A DNA stretch of 64,000 nucleotides, taken from Corallococcus sp. EGB. GTDB lineage: Bacteria > Myxococcota > Myxococcia > Myxococcales > Myxococcaceae. The DNA is taken from positions 7,661,356 through 7,725,355 of the forward strand of contig NZ_CP079946.1 in NCBI RefSeq assembly GCF_019968905.1. The letters are read 5' to 3'. Under the pieces are notes generated by a model, which did not search any database, was not told the DNA's origin, and saw nothing but the letters and a program-made list of their open reading frames with translations. Shown here piece by piece: positions 61,581 through 64,000 of this stretch; positions within the stretch are counted from its first letter, which is position 1, and each line of letters begins with the position of its first letter. A program made the translations under genes and the position numbers.

Positions 61581-64000
61581 CTACTGCGCGCCCATCATGA
61601 ACTGATCCACGCCGACCTGGTTCTTGTCGGGCACGGCCTCCTTCGGCTCGGTGCCCTTCTTGAAGAACATCAGCTCCGCGCCCTTGGCTCCGGGGCTGGA
61701 CACCTTGCCCGTCTTCTTGTCGATGTAGAGCCGCGCCAGCTGCATGGACTGCCAGGGGTAGAACTCCGGCTGCGGCCGGCCCTCCAGCGCGCGCTTCATG
61801 TAGTTGAGCCAGATGGGCAGCGCCGCGCGGCCGCCCGTCTCGTAGCGGCCCAGCGGGTGCGGGTTCAGGTCGTAGCCCACCCACGCCACCGTCACCAGGT
61901 CCTTGGTGTAGCCGGCGAACCACGCGTCGAAGGAGTCGTTCGTCGTGCCCGTCTTGCCCGCCGCCGGCTTGCCCAGCTTCTGCGCGGGGCCGCCGGTGCC
62001 CTGGAGCACCACGCCGCGCAACAGGTGCGTGAGGATGAAGCCCGTCTCCGGGCTCATCACCTGCTCGCCCGGCTCGAAGAGGCGCGCGTAGCCCGCGGCC
62101 ACGCGGTCCTGGAGCGGCGCCCACGCGTCGTCGAATGCCGTATGGTCCTCCAGCGTGCGGCCGAAGCGGTCCTCCACCTTGCGGATGAAGTACGTGGGCT
62201 TCTTGCGGCCGTAGCGGTTGAAGGTCGCGTACACGCTGGCCAGGTCGTACGGGTACACGCAGGACGACCCCAGCGCCGCGGAGAAGTCCATGTTCATGGG
62301 CGTGGTCATGCCCAGCTTCTTCGCCCACTCGGCCATGTTGTGGACGCCCACCGCGCCGAACGTCTTCACCGCGGGGATGTTCATGGAGTTCACCAGCGCC
62401 GTGCGCAGGAGCACGTCACCCACGAACTCCTCGCTGTAGTTGGCCGGCTTCCACGACACCTTGTTGTCCGGGTCGTGCTCCACGATGGGCGAGTCCACGA
62501 TGACGGTGGCCTCCGTCCAGTCCAGCTGCTCCAGCGCCGCCGAGTACACGAACGGCTTGAAGGACGAGCCCGGCTGACGGCACGCCTGGAACGCGCGGTT
62601 GAACTCGTTGTCGTCGAAGTCGTAACCGCCCACCATCGCGGTGAGGTACTGACGATGCGGGTCGATGGAGACCAGCGCGCTCTGCGCCTCCGGCGTCTGC
62701 TCCAGCCGGAAGAGCTTCACGCCCTCGTCTGGAATCTCCTCCGCGAGCTTCTTGTCCCACTGCTCCTTGTCGTCCGTCAGCTCCTTCTTCACCACGTTGC
62801 GCAGGACGACGACGTCACCCACCGCCAGGGCCTTCTTGACGGAGGTGATCATGCTCGCCGGGTAGTAGCTCTCCGGGTTCACCTTGCGCGCCCAGCGCAT
62901 GCCCAGGAGAGGCAGCCGGCCCTGGTGCGGCCCCACCTGCACGTCCGCGCCCTTGCCGTCGTCGTCGATGCGCGTGACGACGCCCACGTAGAGGCGGTTC
63001 TCGACGAGCTCCTCCTTGCCCATGGCCTTCTTCGCCTTGGCGATGAAGGCGCTGCGCTCCGCTTCCGTGGCCAGCTGCATCACCGGACCGCGCCAGCCCT
63101 GGCGCTTGTCCACGGACATCAGGCCGTCCAGCACGGAGTCCTGCGCCGCGCGCTGCCGCTCGCTGTCCATGGTGGTGAAGACCTTGAGGCCTTCCTTCAG
63201 GAGCACCGGGTTGCCGTAGCGGTCCACCACGTCCTTGCGGACCTGCTCCACGAAGTACGGGGCGAACTCGTGGAAGACGTCCTCCACCGGGTACACCTTC
63301 ACCGGCTCCGCGTTGGCCTGGTCGTGCTCGGCCTTGGAGATCATGCCCTCCGTCAGCATGCGGCCCAGCACGTAGGAGCGGCGCTTCTTCGCGGCGTCCG
63401 GACGCAGGAAGGGCGAGTAGCGGCTGGGCGCCTGGGGCAGGCCCGCGATGAGCGTCATCTCCCCCAGCGTCAGGTCGCGCACGTCCTTGCGGTAGTAGTT
63501 CTCCGCCGCGCTCTGCACGCCGTAGCTGTGGTGCCCGAGGAAGACGTTGTTCAGGTAGAGATAGAGGATCTCCTCCTTCGTCAGCGCCTGCTCCAGGCGG
63601 AAGGCGAGGATGGCCTCGCGAATCTTGCGCTTGGGCGTCTTCGCGGTGGCCTCCTTGTAGCCCTCCGCGGAGATGAGCACCGCCTTCGCGGTCTGCTGCG
63701 TGAGCGTGGAGCCGCCCTGCACGCCGCCGGAGCGCAGGCCCAGCTTCGACAGCACCGTCTTGGACACGGCGCGCGCGGTGCCCAGCACGTCCACGCCGAA
63801 GTGGTCGAAGAAGCTGGAGTCCTCGCTGGCGATGAACGCCTGCACCAGCCGCTTGGGGATGCGCTCGTAGGGCACCACCTTGCGCCGCTCGTTGTAGAAC
63901 TCGCCCGCGAGCACCGCGTCGTCGGTGTAGACCTCCGTGACGATGGGCGGCCAGTACTCGTCCACCTTCGGGATGGCGGGCAGCCCCTCGGAGAAGACGT
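61581..64000 (-). CDS. Penicillin-binding protein 1A, 5' end cut by the window
   Basis: At least 806 aa visible; the frame is open to base 64000, so the N-terminus with its membrane anchor is missing. Builds and cross-links peptidoglycan. Glycosyltransferase (GT51) domain with EDSSFFDHFGVD (catalytic Glu) and QGGSTLTQQTAKAVL. The transpeptidase domain has SSFKPF (nucleophile Ser-x-x-Lys), SMN and GKTGTTNDSFDAWFAGYT (KTG motif). A region of about 150 residues in between (about VENRLYVGVVTRIDDDGKGADVQ) is the OB-fold-like insert of PBP1A. Class A bifunctional enzyme. Last visible gene on the minus strand. Confidence 0.95.
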   Translation of the reverse strand, partial: VFSEGLPAIPKVDEYWPPIVTEVYTDDAVLAGEFYNERRKVVPYERIPKRLVQAFIASEDSSFFDHFGVDVLGTARAVSKTVLSKLGLRSGGVQGGSTLTQQTAKAVLISAEGYKEATAKTPKRKIREAILAFRLEQALTKEEILYLYLNNVFLGHHSYGVQSAAENYYRKDVRDLTLGEMTLIAGLPQAPSRYSPFLRPDAAKKRRSYVLGRMLTEGMISKAEHDQANAEPVKVYPVEDVFHEFAPYFVEQVRKDVVDRYGNPVLLKEGLKVFTTMDSERQRAAQDSVLDGLMSVDKRQGWRGPVMQLATEAERSAFIAKAKKAMGKEELVENRLYVGVVTRIDDDGKGADVQVGPHQGRLPLLGMRWARKVNPESYYPASMITSVKKALAVGDVVVLRNVVKKELTDDKEQWDKKLAEEIPDEGVKLFRLEQTPEAQSALVSIDPHRQYLTAMVGGYDFDDNEFNRAFQACRQPGSSFKPFVYSAALEQLDWTEATVIVDSPIVEHDPDNKVSWKPANYSEEFVGDVLLRTALVNSMNIPAVKTFGAVGVHNMAEWAKKLGMTTPMNMDFSAALGSSCVYPYDLASVYATFNRYGRKKPTYFIRKVEDRFGRTLEDHTAFDDAWAPLQDRVAAGYARLFEPGEQVMSPETGFILTHLLRGVVLQGTGGPAQKLGKPAAGKTGTTNDSFDAWFAGYTKDLVTVAWVGYDLNPHPLGRYETGGRAALPIWLNYMKRALEGRPQPEFYPWQSMQLARLYIDKKTGKVSSPGAKGAELMFFKKGTEPKEAVPDKNQVGVDQFMMGAQ

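Overview
This window looks like chromosomal DNA of a myxobacterium, most likely Myxococcaceae (Myxococcus/Corallococcus type). It is very GC-rich, with strong G/C preference at third codon positions. It encodes two long eukaryote-type Ser/Thr kinases fused to ATPase or TPR regions and an FHA-type sigma-54 activator. It also has sigma-54-like promoters, lipoproteins with low-complexity linkers, and a toxin/immunity-like pair of a kind I associate with myxobacteria. The assignment is inference from gene content. No rRNA, tRNA, CRISPR array or insertion sequence was seen.

Layout. 1-9.8 kb: inactive-looking rhomboid, small proteins, thiolase, a coupled membrane-protein/DsbA-like pair, a kinase-ATPase regulator, a lipoprotein trypsin-like protease and a response regulator. 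9.9-15.7 kb: P5C dehydrogenase and aldose epimerase, an FHA/sigma-54 activator, small unknowns and a tail-fibre-like protein behind a sigma-54-like promoter. 15.7-23.5 kb: second kinase-TPR protein, cytochrome P450 divergent from a lipoprotein esterase, a GST and a lipoprotein hydrolase. 23.5-29 kb: metY-metX-aspartate kinase/homoserine dehydrogenase operon behind a promoter-like site and a roughly 300-nt structured leader. 29-38.4 kb: lytic transglycosylase with a sigma-54-like promoter, an SRPBCC protein with a histone H1-like tail, tatB-tatC-RCK channel operon, MFS transporter, chemoreceptor and deacetylase-like hydrolase. 38.4-44.3 kb: flavin monooxygenase with divergent AraC regulator, LURP-one-like protein, an interrupted small gene, secreted subtilase and GST. 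44.5-46.2 kb: lipoprotein with a restriction-endonuclease-like C-terminus plus putative immunity protein. 46.2-51 kb: arylsulfatase, its formylglycine-generating enzyme, DUF2254 and MgtC-like membrane proteins. 51-57.5 kb (minus strand): SulP transporter, FadL-like porin and ThrE-like exporter, then HAD phosphatase and bile-acid:sodium symporter-like protein. 57.5-64 kb: AsmA-like protein, SDR, pyrF and a penicillin-binding protein 1A cut by the window end.

How the genes work together. The homoserine dehydrogenase part of the fusion makes homoserine, MetX acetylates it and MetY sulfhydrylates it, so one operon covers aspartate semialdehyde to homocysteine. The aspartate kinase half lacks several expected active-site motifs. 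TatB and TatC form export machinery. The formylglycine enzyme matures the sulfatase beside it. The FHA activator lies next to one of two good sigma-54-like promoters, which suggests a small regulon of envelope or extracellular functions.

The best candidate for a less-described system is the lipoprotein toxin/immunity pair at 44533-46192. Next are two leader RNAs (before the met operon and before the MgtC-like gene), hairpins that enclose ribosome-binding sites, and the degenerate aspartate kinase.
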